Positions 20,531 through 30,058 of a stretch of DNA of 64,000 nt are shown piece after piece. The notes below the pieces were generated by a model. That model had not been told where the DNA came from and ran no database searches. It worked only from the letters and a program-made list of their open reading frames with translations. The translations under genes were made by a program, and so were the position numbers. The stretch's first letter is position 1, and the number at the start of each line of letters is the position of its first letter. Source of the DNA: Paracerasibacillus soli (GTDB lineage Bacteria; Bacillota; Bacilli; Bacillales; Amphibacillaceae); assembly GCF_034006335.1 (NCBI RefSeq), contig NZ_JAWDIQ010000001.1; one strand, written 5' to 3'.

Positions 20531-21606
20531 TTAAAACGGTATTCTGAACCAAAATGTATTGGTATCTTCATTAGCTTTACATGCTATTTTCCCATAATGT
20601 TGTTCAATAATTTCTTTTGTAATACTTAGCCCAAGACCCGTACCTCCTGTCTCACGGTTACGGGATGCATCCAATCGGTAAAATCTTTCAAATATCTTCT
20701 CCTCGTTTTCAGGAGAAATTTCCTGGCTTGGACCTGAAATCGAAACGTGATATTCAGATCTTACCCTTTTGCCAATAATTGTAATTGGCCCCTGCCTTCA
20801 TAATATCGAATGGCATTATCAAGGAGGTTACTAATCGCCTGAGACATCCCCTCTTTATATATATTTATTTCCACATGTTCTACTTGAACTTTCACTGAAA
20901 TATTTCTATCCTGCAGTTGCCAGTAAAACATCTTTATAGACTCTTTAATAAGCACATCGATCGCTATTTTTTCCTTTTCTACATAAGACTGCTCTGAAAT
21001 ATAATCCCACTCTTTTAAAGCTTCAAGTTGTGTAACCATTTTCGTTAGTCGCTCGGATTCTTTATAGAGTGAGTGATATAATTTTTCGTCTCCAACAATC
21101 ACTCCATTTTTCAGTGCATTTAAATACCCATTCAAATTTGTTAATGGTGTTCTTAACTCATGCGATAAATCCGTTACTAATTTTTGTCGATGTTCATGAT
21201 TCGACTTTAATTGTCCAACTAGCCCATTAAAATGCTCAATTAATTGCCCTATTTCATCATTCGAAGTAACTTCAAGCGGTTCCGGATAATTGCCTGATTT
21301 CATACTCTTTGTAGATACTATTAATTTTCTTAAAGGTTTCATTAATTTTTTCGTGAAATAAAAATGAATCATACTTCCAACAATGATTGCAATCAAACTG
21401 AACATCCACAGATAATGAAACAGCGTTGCATTAAACTGTCTTTGCTTCCAATGATTCATAGTTCCCATTCCTTCAACTAAAAAGCAAGCTGTATGATATA
21501 TCGCCCAACTACTAAGAACAATAAATAAAGAAACAATCAAGATGTTTAATAAGGTCAAGCGTATCAAGAACTTCTTTGGGAACCACGACTTTTTATGTTT
21601 ATTCAT
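20531..21606 (-). CDS. Sensor histidine kinase, frame broken near 3' end
   Basis: A membrane histidine kinase of about 358 residues. It has two membrane helices (residues about 15-37 and 65-85), a short extracellular loop, a HAMP region, the H-box LVTDLSHELRTPLTNLNG, the N-box SNLLDNAIRY, then IFERFYRL and GGTGLGLSITKEI. The frame shifts near 20762 in an A/G run; the corrected end reads FWFRIPF and stops at 20531. The usual DxGxG box is replaced by SGPSQEI, a degenerate G1 motif. The start overlaps the response regulator stop (CATGAATAA), so the two are translationally coupled. The signal sensed is unknown; its operon partners are redox proteins. Confidence 0.88.
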
Positions 21607-22282
21607 GGACAAAAGTATACCCCATTCCTCGGACAGTTCGGATACGTTTTGGGGAAGATGGATTGCTTTCTATTTTACCTCTTAACTTTTTGATATGAGC
21701 ATCAATGGTACGGTCTAAAACCGTTTTATCTGCATTTGGATATAGTTGCTCAATTAAATCTTCTCTTGATAAAACGATATTTGGATTTTTCATAAAATGG
21801 AATAGAAGATTGAATTCATGTTTTGTTAAGTCAAGTACTTTATCAAATAGCAATACTTCTCCTTTTCTCGGCTTCATGCATAATCCGTCAAACGTTACCT
21901 TTTGACAATACTGGCCTGTTCGACGTAAAACTGCCTCCACATGAGCAAGCAGTTCATCAGGATGAAACGGTTTTGTTATATAGTCATCAGCACCAATTCT
22001 AAGCCCGTTAATTTTATCATCAACTTTTGTTTTAGCAGATAGCATAATAATCGACACTTCATTTGGTTCCTGCTCTTTCACCCATTTGCAAAAGTCTTCC
22101 CCACTTAGTTTTGGTAACATTAAATCGAGAATAATCAAGCAAGGATGGTGCATTAAAAAGCTTTCCTTTGCTTCCTTACCATCCGCCGCCTCTATGACAT
22201 CATATCCGTCTTTTTCCAAATAAATTCTTACAAGGTTACGAATCATTTGGTCATCTTCAACAATTAATATCGTCTGTTTCAT
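21599..22282 (-). CDS. OmpR-family response regulator
   Basis: A 227-residue DNA-binding response regulator. The receiver domain has the acidic pair (VEDD), the phospho-acceptor Asp in LIILDLMLP, and the conserved Lys in DDYITKPFHP; a winged-helix OmpR/PhoB domain follows (HEFNLLFHF, then DRTIDAHIKKLR and VRGMGYTF). The start at 22282 is chosen for GAGGTG six bases upstream. It is coupled to the downstream kinase and follows ccdA and the thioredoxin. The frame is intact. Confidence 0.93.
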   Translation of the reverse strand: MKQTILIVEDDQMIRNLVRIYLEKDGYDVIEAADGKEAKESFLMHHPCLIILDLMLPKLSGEDFCKWVKEQEPNEVSIIMLSAKTKVDDKINGLRIGADDYITKPFHPDELLAHVEAVLRRTGQYCQKVTFDGLCMKPRKGEVLLFDKVLDLTKHEFNLLFHFMKNPNIVLSREDLIEQLYPNADKTVLDRTIDAHIKKLRGKIESNPSSPKRIRTVRGMGYTFVHE

Positions 22283-22320
22283 CGTAAACACCTCTAATCC
22301 ATTGTAGAGAAAACAAACTG

Positions 22321-22873
22321 TTATTTCATCTTTGCAAACTCTTGAACCATTAGTTCATAATTTAATGCACCAAATGCTTTATTATGAATGGTTCCATCTG
22401 AGTTAATTAAAAGTTGTTGGTACTGGTTGAATACGGTATGTAGTTGCTGCAGCATTTCCTTCATCAAGAAAAACGGGAAACGTTAGACCATACTCCTCGA
22501 TAAAACTTAGCACTTGTTGTTCATTTGACTCCGTTTCAATTAAATTTACTGCTAGAATTTTAACGTCTGTATTTTGATGAAATTTTTCCATATCAGGCAT
22601 TTCTGCACGACAAGGCCCACACCATGATGCCCAAAAGTTTAACATAACACGCTCACCACGAAAGTCAGAGAGGTGCACATCTTCTCCTTCGAAAGTTTTC
22701 ACTGTAATATCAGGCGCCATATTGCCGAGCTCTAATCCTACTTCTATATCTGTCGAATTTCCTGATTCATTATTGTCATCTTCTGCTGACAAGTCATCCG
22801 TGTTTAATACAAAATGATACACTGTCCAGCCAAACATCAATACAAGAACAATCACCATCACCGACTTTTTCAT
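22321..22873 (-). CDS. TlpA/ResA-type membrane-anchored thiol-disulfide protein, frame broken
   Basis: About 184 residues: an N-terminal anchor helix (residues 3-21), an acidic linker, then an AhpC/TSA-thioredoxin fold with NFWASWCGPCRAEMPDM (CGPC active site). The frame changes near 22405 in a T run just after the cis-proline (PVPTTF); corrected, it continues LINSDGTIHNKAFGAL and stops at 22321. Proteins of this family act outside the membrane and receive electrons from CcdA, the adjacent upstream gene, for cytochrome c maturation or spore functions. Whether it is ResA, StoA or a third type cannot be told. Confidence 0.85.
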
Positions 22874-22891
22874 TTGTCAAACCCTCCTGTT

Positions 22892-23650
22892 TTATCCTAA
22901 CTTAGATAACCAAGTGTTTTCTACTAAATCAAGCAAGAATCCTGTGATTGATGGCATGAGTCCAAAAAACAAAATAAGTCCCATCATAATCATCATGACT
23001 GCCCCAACTTTCATGATGATGCCACTTCGGCGAACAATCCACTTCGTAGAGCCTAGAAAAAAACTTAACACTAAGAACGGTAATGTAAAGCCAATGACAT
23101 ACATCATAGTATAAAAGATCCCTTGTCCTGGATTACTTGCGGCTAGAAATAATATAGAACCAAATATTGGACCAATACAAGGTGTCCAACCAGCAGCAAA
23201 GCCTAATCCAATAAAAAAAGTACCGATGTAACCAGCTCGTTTTTTAGATTGTTGAAAACGTCTTTCCTTCATTAGAGCTGGTATTTGGATCCAACCAGCT
23301 ACAAATAGCCCCATAAAGATAATAAAAATACCAGCAATTCGTTGAATGAGTAATCCTGAATTTCCGATTAATAAATTCTGCACCCACTGGCCTAAAAACG
23401 ATGCACTTGCACCTAGACCAATAAAAACAAGTGATACTGCAAGAAGGAAGAATAGTGAATGACTTAGAATCTCCTTCCTAACTTTAGTATTCTTGCTACC
23501 TTGTAATTCTTTTACGCTTATGCCTGTAATGTACGACAAGTAAGCCGGAAAAATCGGTAGTACACAAGGAGACAAAAACGATAATGCCCCTGCACCCATG
23601 GCTAAAAACATTCCGACAATTAACATTGTATCTGCTTCAATTCCACTCAT
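22892..23650 (-). CDS. ccdA: Cytochrome c biogenesis protein CcdA (DsbD-like)
   Basis: A polytopic membrane protein of 252 residues with about six helices. It passes reducing equivalents from cytoplasmic thioredoxin to extracellular thiol proteins. The cysteine-containing motifs LSFLSPCVLPIFPAYLS and AAGWTPCIGPIFG are the redox-active sites of the CcdA family. The ATG at 23650 is preferred because AGAGGG lies upstream. It is first of four genes (ccdA, thioredoxin, regulator, kinase) ending at the terminator near 20485. The frame is intact. Confidence 0.93.
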   Translation of the reverse strand: MSGIEADTMLIVGMFLAMGAGALSFLSPCVLPIFPAYLSYITGISVKELQGSKNTKVRKEILSHSLFFLLAVSLVFIGLGASASFLGQWVQNLLIGNSGLLIQRIAGIFIIFMGLFVAGWIQIPALMKERRFQQSKKRAGYIGTFFIGLGFAAGWTPCIGPIFGSILFLAASNPGQGIFYTMMYVIGFTLPFLVLSFFLGSTKWIVRRSGIIMKVGAVMMIMMGLILFFGLMPSITGFLLDLVENTWLSKLG

Positions 23651-23984
23651 GAATATCCCTCTTTCTAAAAATAACATTGGTTAAATATACGACAAAAACC
23701 AAACTGCTAGACCATATTATAACTTGTAGCTATTGACTTTCTTTTTGTAAGCTACTCCAATAAACAGAAGAAAAGAAAAATCATTCTACTTACAGGCCAA
23801 TCTCCAACAAATTGCTTTTTCCTTAAACTTATATTCTAAGCGTACACATCGATTGTGAAAATTTGATGAAAACAAGTAAAATTTTAATCAATCGCGGACT
23901 TACAGCCAGTTATCCCATGGTAACAGCATAAATGACACTGCCACCGCAACATACTAACCGACGTAGAACAACAACCTACGCATT
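23651..23984. other. Intergenic region upstream of ccdA with a repeat fragment
   Basis: A region of 334 bases without a gene. It holds a TATAAT-like hexamer on the minus strand near 23720 and, at 23890-23920, a fragment with ACTTACAGCCAGTTA that matches the 3' part of the dispersed repeat at 27536-27656. No other structure was recognised. Confidence 0.5.
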
Positions 23985-24150
23985 TAACGTACTTCCGAAA
24001 GAAGTCTCCCTCTTCAAGCGTGTGAAGGGCGTAGCCCAACGGTAAGGGGGAGATGAATTTCGGTTGGGTGACAGCCCAAAGTCTTTTTCTTTTGCCTCTT
24101 TGCTCAATATGGTATAATCAGTCATATAAAGTATCGGAGTTGATATTATA

Positions 24151-24550
24151 ATGAAGTTGGACAGTAATAACCATTCGGTGTTCTCGATGTATTACCATCT
24201 TGTGTTAGTCGTAAAGTATCGAAGGAAAGTAATAGATGATACTATTTCAGACTATGCTAAAGATAAATTTGTGTCGTTGAGTGAAAAATATAATATCACA
24301 TTAGTTGAATGGAATCACGATATTGATCATATTCATATTTTGTTCAAAGCACACCCCAACAGTGAATTATCGAAATTCATCAATGCCTATAAAAGTGCCA
24401 GTTCAAGACTTATCAAGAAGGATTTTCCTCAAGTCCGAAAAAAAGTTATGGAAGGAAATGTTTTGGTCAAGAAGTTTTTGTTTGTTGACGACTGGTGGTT
24501 CACCTATTGAGGTGGTGAAAAAATATATTGAAAGTCAAGGGATAAAGTGA
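24151..24550 (+). CDS. tnpA: IS200/IS605 Y1 transposase TnpA, frame broken
   Basis: A HUH single-strand transposase of about 132 residues. The HIH metal motif is in IDHIHILFKA and the catalytic tyrosine in EVVKKYIESQ. The frame changes near 24443 in a seven-A run (one extra A); past it the family text LWKEMFWSRSFCLLTTGGSPIEVV appears. GTATAATC near 24112 could be its -10 box. If the extra A is an error, the transposase is intact. Confidence 0.85.
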
Positions 24551-24561
24551 GGTGATTTGAT

Positions 24562-24894
24562 ATGGCTAAACAAAATAAAGCGTACAAGTTCAGGTTATAT
24601 CCCACAAATGAACAGGCTTTGATTATACGCAAAACTTTCGGATGTGTTCGTTTTGTCTACAATAAGATGTTAGCTGAATGAAAAGGGACTTATGTGAAAG
24701 AACAAGGGAAACAACTTATCAAAATCGACAAGTGGTTTCCATCTACAAAAAGCTGTTCAAAATGCGGTTCGATAAAAGAAGTTAAATTATCAGAACGTAC
24801 CTATCAATGCCCTTGTGGACTAAATATTGATAGAGATTACAATTCAGCACTCAATATCAAAAAAGAAGGCATTCGCTTATTAGCAAGTGCCTAA
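24562..24894 (+). pseudogene. tnpB: Internally deleted TnpB with in-frame TGA
   Basis: Only 111 codons instead of the usual 370-400. The N-terminal 39 residues (YKFRLYPTNEQ, then CVRFVYNKMLAE) and the C-terminal zinc finger (KSCSKCG, then YQCPCG) with the last RuvC segment DRDYNSALNI are present. The middle, with the first RuvC Asp and the Glu, is gone through an in-frame deletion near 24700. Codon 40 (24679-24681) is TGA where the family has Arg (LAERK). It cannot be a working nuclease. The GAGGTGA site and start are still good. Confidence 0.85.
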
Positions 24895-25022
24895 TGAAAA
24901 TATAAACTCGTGGAACAAGAGGGTTAGCTTGGTCCATTTCGCCAGCTACTAAAAGTGTCGATTACCCAAGAAGCCCCCACTTCAAGCGACCCGTAAGGGT
25001 GGTAAGTGGTGGGAGTAGTTCA
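24895..25022 (+). other. IS605 right end, candidate omega-RNA region
   Basis: The stretch downstream of tnpB holds the right-end palindrome and the region from which TnpB guide (omega) RNAs are made in related elements. It looks preserved while tnpB is not. Transcription cannot be judged from sequence. Confidence 0.4.
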
Positions 25023-25110
25023 CAAGGAAATGAATATTGATTACAATAGATATTAGGTTTTACTTTATAAGATTCTTTAGAATTTGCGAAATATAACGGA
25101 GGGGATTTTT

Positions 25111-25551
25111 TTGCATTTAACTGTTTACTTAGCAGGTCAAATCCATGATGATTGGCGCGATGAAATAAAAAGAAAGGCTGAAGAAAAAAAGTTACCACTT
25201 ACATTTGTCGGCCCACAAACAAATCATGACCGTTCTGACAATGTAGGAGAGGATATTATTGGCAAACAACCGGATGCATATTATAAAGATGATGCTGCCT
25301 CGAGTATAAATAACTTACGCACACAAATACTTATGCAAAAATCCGATGTTGTTGTTGCCTTATTTGGAGAAAAATATAAACAATGGAATACAGCAATGGA
25401 TGCAAGTGCAGCGATTACAATGAATAAGCCAACAATTATCGTGCGTCCTACATCACTCATTCATCCACTAAAAGAGCTATCTAACAAAGCAAATGTAACG
25501 GTTGAAACAATTGAACAAGCTTTAGAAGTTTTGGCCTATATTTATGAATAA
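25111..25551 (+). CDS. ytoQ: YtoQ family protein
   Basis: A 146-residue YtoQ family protein with a Rossmann-like fold related to nucleoside 2-deoxyribosyltransferases (opening LTVYLAGQIHDDWRDEI; later SDVVVALFGEKYKQWNTAMD). TTG at 25111 is chosen as start because GGAGGGG lies six bases upstream and the family begins there; the frame extends up to 25084 without a site. The catalytic role is unproven. It is a single gene between the IS605 remnant and a strong terminator. Confidence 0.85.
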   Translation: MHLTVYLAGQIHDDWRDEIKRKAEEKKLPLTFVGPQTNHDRSDNVGEDIIGKQPDAYYKDDAASSINNLRTQILMQKSDVVVALFGEKYKQWNTAMDASAAITMNKPTIIVRPTSLIHPLKELSNKANVTVETIEQALEVLAYIYE

Positions 25552-25591
25552 AAGATTATTTAAAAAATGTTACAATTGATGTAGCTGAAAG

Positions 25592-25634
25592 ACAAACAAA
25601 ACGCCCAACAATAGTGTCTCGGCGTTTTGTTTAT
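25592..25634. terminator. Bidirectional terminator
   Basis: ACAAAACGCC (25596-25605) and GGCGTTTTGT (25621-25630) form a perfect 10-base stem between the convergent genes ytoQ and yjjX. Confidence 0.85.
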
Positions 25635-25648
25635 GATTCATAAACAAA

Positions 25649-26166
25649 TCAATTCCCTTTTACTTTATTCCAATATTCCCACTGGCCACGAAGCAATTGA
25701 ACAACGTGAACGAACATGTCACTACGGGAAACGAGATCATTTGTAAATATGCCAATCGCCCCTTCTTTTTCCTAACGTCTTGCTTTTTTGCATATGCATC
25801 CATTACATCACCAAGTTCTGTCCCAAACTTTAATTGCTCCTCTATCTCAGTAGGTAAAGCAATTCTAGCCCCACTCGCGGTAAAAACGTTACCTTCCTCT
25901 GTAACAAGCGCACCCCAATTACATAAAAATAATTGTTTACCCACATACATGACGCCACCTTCTAGACCGATGCCAATTGTATTTTCATGTCGTTTGGAAC
26001 ATGCTTTTGCACGATTAATTGCACCTTCCCGTGTTTCTTCATCAGAAAAAGGCTGCGCTGATACATCCGACGGAACAGAATCCGCTTCGACTACAGCATC
26101 TGAAAAGACAGTTTTTACTGCCTCCATTTTTGCTGGATTTTTTGATCCAATGATTATCTTCATCAT
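25649..26166 (-). CDS. YjjX/DUF84 inosine/xanthosine triphosphatase, frame broken
   Basis: A house-cleaning NTPase of about 172 residues (DUF84, ITPase-like fold), hydrolysing ITP/XTP in characterised members. The N-terminal IIIGSKNPAKMEAVKTVF, central GIGLEGGV and FSDEETREGAINRA segments are diagnostic. The frame shifts near 25757 in an A run; corrected, it reads IGIFTNDLVSRSDMFVHVV and ends at 25649. The start has GAGGAG upstream; either of two adjacent ATGs is possible. Confidence 0.85.
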
Positions 26167-26272
26167 GATTACTCCTCGTATATATGGTTTATTTTATTTG
26201 ATAGGACGTCTTCCTTACTTCAACACAAAAAGGGGAGCAGCATCATGCCACCATCCCCCTTTTGCTAATCTC

Positions 26273-27334
26273 TTATGCTTTTCTAATCTGCTCCACAGCA
26301 TTTGCATCTGTTGCTTTAACTAAGTTTATTAATAATTCTTTTGCAGCTGCATAGTCATCCACATGAATAATTGATGAAGATGTATGAATGTAACGCGAAC
26401 AAATACCAATAACCGCAGAAGGGATACCATCATTTGCAGTATGCACACGTCCTGCATCTGTACCACCTTGTGAAATAAAGTATTGATATGGAATATTCTT
26501 TGTTTCAGCAATATGAGAACAAAGTCACGCATACCGTGGTGGGTAATCATCGTTCTGTCAAAAATACGTAACAATGCACCTTTTCCGAGTTGACCAAATT
26601 GTTCTTTATCACCGGACATATCATTTGCAGGTGAAGCGTCTAGTGCATAAAAATGCTGGCTGAATCATGTTTGCGGCTACTTGTGCACCACGTAGACCTA
26701 CTTCTTCTTGTACCGTTGCACCTGAATATAATGTATTTGGTAATGTTTCATGTTGCATTTCTTTCAGCAACTCAACAGCTAATCCACAACCATAACGATT
26801 GTCCCAAGCCTTTGCAAGAATTTTTTTCTCATTTGCCATTGGTGTAAACGGACAAATTGGTACAATTGCCTGACCAGGACGAATCCCTATCTTTTCCGCA
26901 TCCGCTCTATCATCTGCCCCAATATCAATAAGCATATTTTTAATATCCATTGGTTTTTTACGTTGTTCATCCGTTAATAAATGGGGTGGAATAGAGCCTA
27001 TAACACCAATTACCGGACCATTATCTGTCATAACTTGTACACGTTGCGCAAGTAAAACTTGATTCCACCATCCACCTAATGGTTGGAAACGTATCATACC
27101 ATTCTTGGTAATTTGTGTGACCATAAAACCTACTTCGTCCATATGACCTGCAACTAATACTTTTGGACCATCACCTTTTTTTACACCAAATACGCCGCCC
27201 AAATTATCTTGTATAACTTCGTCCGCATATTTTGTTAATTCTTCTTTCATAAATGCTCTTACAGCATGTTCGTTTCCCGGAGCACCTTGAAGTTCTGTTA
27301 ACGTTTTAAATAAATCTTTCGTTTCTTGATTCAT
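26273..27334 (-). CDS. ytoP: M42-family aminopeptidase YtoP, frame broken twice
   Basis: A metal-dependent glutamyl-aminopeptidase/endoglucanase-type M42 peptidase, about 354 residues when corrected. Metal and catalytic motifs: AGHMDEVGFM, AKAWDNRYGCG, VQEEVGLRG and, past the break near 26640, ALDASPANDMSGD; past a second break near 26523, ISQGGTDAGR. The end at 26273 reads VEQIRKA. ATG at 27334 is preferred to the GTG at 27346 because AAAGGTGG lies upstream. It follows the order ytpP, ytoP, ytzB known from B. subtilis. Confidence 0.88.
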
Positions 27335-27673
27335 CTCGTCATCCACCTTTTTTATGTACTATTACTAGTATAGCCGAATGACTTTCCGTATTTCCAGAAA
27401 TTTATTTTCTATTTTTAAACATTTAAGGTATACTAAGGTGAGAATATACGTTATTAAGAAGTAAACATCTTTCCGTTATGGTTTCATATCGCAATTATGG
27501 AGGATACTAAGTAGAGTTAGATTGAGATGAGATAAAGTGAACTTCAATCAGTAAGAGGGGCAACTCCCCTACTAAATTATTGGTTGAACAAATTTGCTTC
27601 TTTCCAATTTAATTATTGATATGGAATCTTACAGCCAGTTAATCTGCGATAAAATGTTATAGAGGTGAAATAA
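27335..27673. other. Divergent intergenic region between ytoP and ytzB
   Basis: A region of 339 bases without a gene. Its right half is the dispersed repeat at 27536-27656. The left half is AT-rich and should hold the divergent promoters of ytoP and ytzB, but no convincing -35/-10 pair was identified. Confidence 0.5.
27536..27656. repeat. Dispersed intergenic repeat, CTTACAGCCAG family
   Basis: Begins AAAGTGAACTTCAATCAGTA, has a small stem AGGGG-CAA-CTCCCCT, and ends CTTACAGCCAGTTAATCTG followed by GATAAAA. It is the clearest of the copies (others at 5521, 23890 and 59812). Confidence 0.55.
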
Positions 27674-27988
27674 ATGAGTAAAAAGAAAATGATTCTTGCA
27701 GCTGGTCTAGGTGTTGCTGCTGGATACTTAGCAAAAAAGCAAATTGATCAATATCAAAAAACAACACCCGAAACTGCTTTAAAAAATGCAAAAGAGACAT
27801 TTAAGAAATTAGGTCCAATTAGTGGTTCCTGGATTTACATGAAGCCAGAAGAAGTTGAAAAAAATGGCCTTGTTTATGAAGCATATCGTGGTGGAATTAC
27901 AAGAAATATAGATGGCGACAACAAACAATATGAGTTTTATGTTGATATTGAATCAGGTGCAGTGATTGACTCATATGAAACAGAATAA
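27674..27988 (+). CDS. ytzB: PepSY-domain protein YtzB
   Basis: A 104-residue protein with an N-terminal membrane or signal-anchor segment (ILAAGLGVAAGYLA) and a PepSY-like domain (YEFYVDIESGAVIDSYETE). In B. subtilis ytzB lies in the same neighbourhood (ytoP-ytzB-malS-ytnP); malS is absent here. GAGGTG precedes the ATG. PepSY domains are often linked to protease inhibition; the role here is unknown. Confidence 0.85.
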   Translation: MSKKKMILAAGLGVAAGYLAKKQIDQYQKTTPETALKNAKETFKKLGPISGSWIYMKPEEVEKNGLVYEAYRGGITRNIDGDNKQYEFYVDIESGAVIDSYETE

Positions 27989-28004
27989 GGCTTGAGAGAC
28001 ATAT

Positions 28005-28036
28005 AAGGGTCTGACTCCTTCGGGGGTCTGACCCTT
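28005..28036. repeat. GGGTCTGACCC palindromic repeat, copy C
   Basis: A compact form: AAGGGTCTGACTCC, a TTC loop, then GGGGGTCTGACCCTT, followed by CTGTTTTT. It lies between the convergent genes ytzB and ytnP and looks like a bidirectional terminator. Confidence 0.75.
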
Positions 28037-28065
28037 CTGTTTTTATCTCAACTTCATTTATCATT

Positions 28066-28924
28066 TCATTTATATTCATAACGATTTCGATTGATAGCAG
28101 CTATTTGTTCTCCACTTTCAGAAAATCTTAAAGCACGATAATAAGCATCATGGTAAAAGGTAAACCATGCCTTTTTACTATAACCAAACTCCAACCATTT
28201 TTCCTTCTCATGTACGGATGTAACTGGATAGTCGTCATAAGCCATTGCCCATAATTTGTTTTGATGACCATGCGTCGCCATTAAATCAGCCATATGAACA
28301 AAGCAGTCATCACCATCCTCAAAAATGATGATCGTATGTCCCGCACTATGACCACCAGTATGGATCATCCGTAATCCTGGTAAAATTTCACGTTCTTTTT
28401 CAATCGTATGTACCTGATTAACAATTGGCCGCCAGTTCATTTCCCAATATGTATTAATAGAGCGGATATTTGGACTACGCATCTCTTCCCACTCCACAGA
28501 GGAAGTATAAATCATCGCCTGTGAAAAAATTGATTCATATTGATTTTCTGCGATTTTTCTTGTTAAGCCACATGCATGATCAAAATGTAAATGTGTCATT
28601 AAAATCATATCTACATCACTTACAGTTAAATCTAAGCTTTGTAATGATTCCTTGAGTGACGATTTTCTAATACCCCAAAATTACGTATTTGCTTTGCTGA
28701 TAACTTCCCATTTCCCATTCCTGTGTCAATTAAAATATTTTTCCCATCTAACTGTAACAAAATGGGTCTGTTTGTAATTCAATTTGATTTTTATCACTTA
28801 CTGGATACTTTCTACTCCAAAGGGCTTTTGGGACAACTCCAAACATAGCCCCACCATCTAAAAAATTCACACCACCATTTAACCACGTTAACGTTGCACG
28901 ACCTACTACTAATTTCTCCACCAT
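28066..28924 (-). CDS. ytnP: MBL-fold lactonase YtnP, frame broken twice
   Basis: A metallo-beta-lactamase-fold hydrolase of about 286 residues. B. subtilis YtnP degrades acyl-homoserine lactones and streptomycete signals. ATG at 28924 begins VEKLVVGRATLTWLNGGVNFLDGG. The frame changes near 28758 (T run) and near 28663. The metal motif HLHFDH follows (MTHLHFDHACG), later HTGGHSAGH and the third ligand region in FVHMADLMAT. It is convergent with ytzB and lies downstream of trmB on the same strand. Confidence 0.88.
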
Positions 28925-28987
28925 ATCCCTCCTTCATTACATATCTTCACTCTAACGAAAGAGGTAATTTCATGCAAACGTTTTATT

Positions 28988-29626
28988 TTATTTAAAAGAG
29001 GCAATACAGCGATAAATATTTTGCCCTTTTGCTGCAAACTTTTCTTCATATTCAGTTTGGACATTTGCGATATCTTCCTCAGCATGTAAATCCAAATTAA
29101 CTTCTTCTATTTTCATCGGGAATTGCGAAAAGCTTACTAATGAATATTCAAAAAGCTTCCGATTATCCGTTTTCAAAATGACTTTGCCGTTCTTTTGTAT
29201 AATCTTTTCATAAAATCTTAGAAAGTTTTTATACGTAAGCCGTCTTTTTTCGTGTCTATTTTTAGGCCAAGGATCTGAGAAGTTTAAATAAATGGTTGCA
29301 ATTTCATTTTCAGAAAAATAATCTAGCAATTGCTCTGCGTTTACATTGAGTAATAAGATATTTTCTTGTTTAGACTCCAATACCTTCTGTGCTGCAGTAA
29401 CAATAACACTTTTTGATAGTTCAATACCTATAAAATTAATATGTGGATACATTTCTGCCATACCCACAATAAACTGGCCTTTTCCAGTTCCAATTTCAAT
29501 ATGAATGGGATTGTTATTTTTAAATAACGCTTGCCATTTACTTTTATATGTTATTGGGTCAGAAATGATTAATTGATGATGTTTTTTAATAAAATCATCT
29601 GCCCACGGTTTATTTCGCTGTCGCAA
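28988..29626 (-). CDS. trmB: tRNA (guanine-N7-)-methyltransferase
   Basis: A SAM-dependent enzyme forming m7G46 in tRNA. Residues 40-50 hold the SAM motif IEIGTGKGQF, and LNFSDPWPKNRHEKRRL is the TrmB signature. The TTG start at 29626 is chosen because the family begins MRxRxKPWADDF. At 212 residues it has the normal length. The frame is intact and its place matches B. subtilis ytmQ. Confidence 0.94.
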   Translation of the reverse strand: MRQRNKPWADDFIKKHHQLIISDPITYKSKWQALFKNNNPIHIEIGTGKGQFIVGMAEMYPHINFIGIELSKSVIVTAAQKVLESKQENILLLNVNAEQLLDYFSENEIATIYLNFSDPWPKNRHEKRRLTYKNFLRFYEKIIQKNGKVILKTDNRKLFEYSLVSFSQFPMKIEEVNLDLHAEEDIANVQTEYEEKFAAKGQNIYRCIASFK

Positions 29627-29755
29627 TACAATCTCTCTCTTTCTATTTTCATTGACGTTAATTTTATTATGCCAAGAAAAAGTTATTCAACGCTCATGCG
29701 TTTATGATACATAGTTTTAATGAAAATTGAAATGATAATATCGAGGTGAAAAAGT

Positions 29756-30058
29756 ATGTCGTTAAATCACAACGATCAGTTACAATTACTTGTAGACATC
29801 TTGGACGATCATCAATCTGAAAAAGATGGCGAAATCGCAGAATATCAGCAAGTAAAACGAATAATAAAGTCTTTATTAGCTAATCAAACTGTAACAAATG
29901 AACAACTTGAGGAGCTACTTCCACAGATTTACAATTATTGTTTACAAGGTGAAAACGTGCAAAATCAAGAAGAGCATATTGAATCCAACAAAGATAATAT
30001 TCAAGGATGGATGGATGCAATAGAACAAACAGCTACAGCAAGTCAACGATTAGATTAG
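29756..30058 (+). CDS. ytzH: YtzH-like protein
   Basis: A 100-residue soluble, acidic, mostly helical protein of the YtzH family (opening MSLNHNDQLQLLVDILDDHQ). GAGGTG precedes the ATG. It is convergent with ytmP and overlaps its 3' end by nine bases. It is conserved at this locus in Bacillaceae; function unknown. Confidence 0.85.
   Translation: MSLNHNDQLQLLVDILDDHQSEKDGEIAEYQQVKRIIKSLLANQTVTNEQLEELLPQIYNYCLQGENVQNQEEHIESNKDNIQGWMDAIEQTATASQRLD

Larger units (their letters stand above)
23985..25022 (+). mobile_element. Decayed IS200/IS605-family element
   Basis: The element contains a Y1 transposase (24151-24550), a shortened tnpB (24562-24894) and subterminal palindromes. The left palindrome is at about 24007-24056 (CTCCCTCTTCAAGCG to GGGGGAG) and the right one at about 24974-25014 (CCCCCACTTCAAGCG to AGTGGTGGGAG); the shared CTTCAAGCG block shows that both belong to one element. 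The right edge is placed at GTAGTTCAC near 25022, typical for IS605 cleavage. The left boundary is approximate. There are no target duplications, as expected for this family. Confidence 0.7.
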
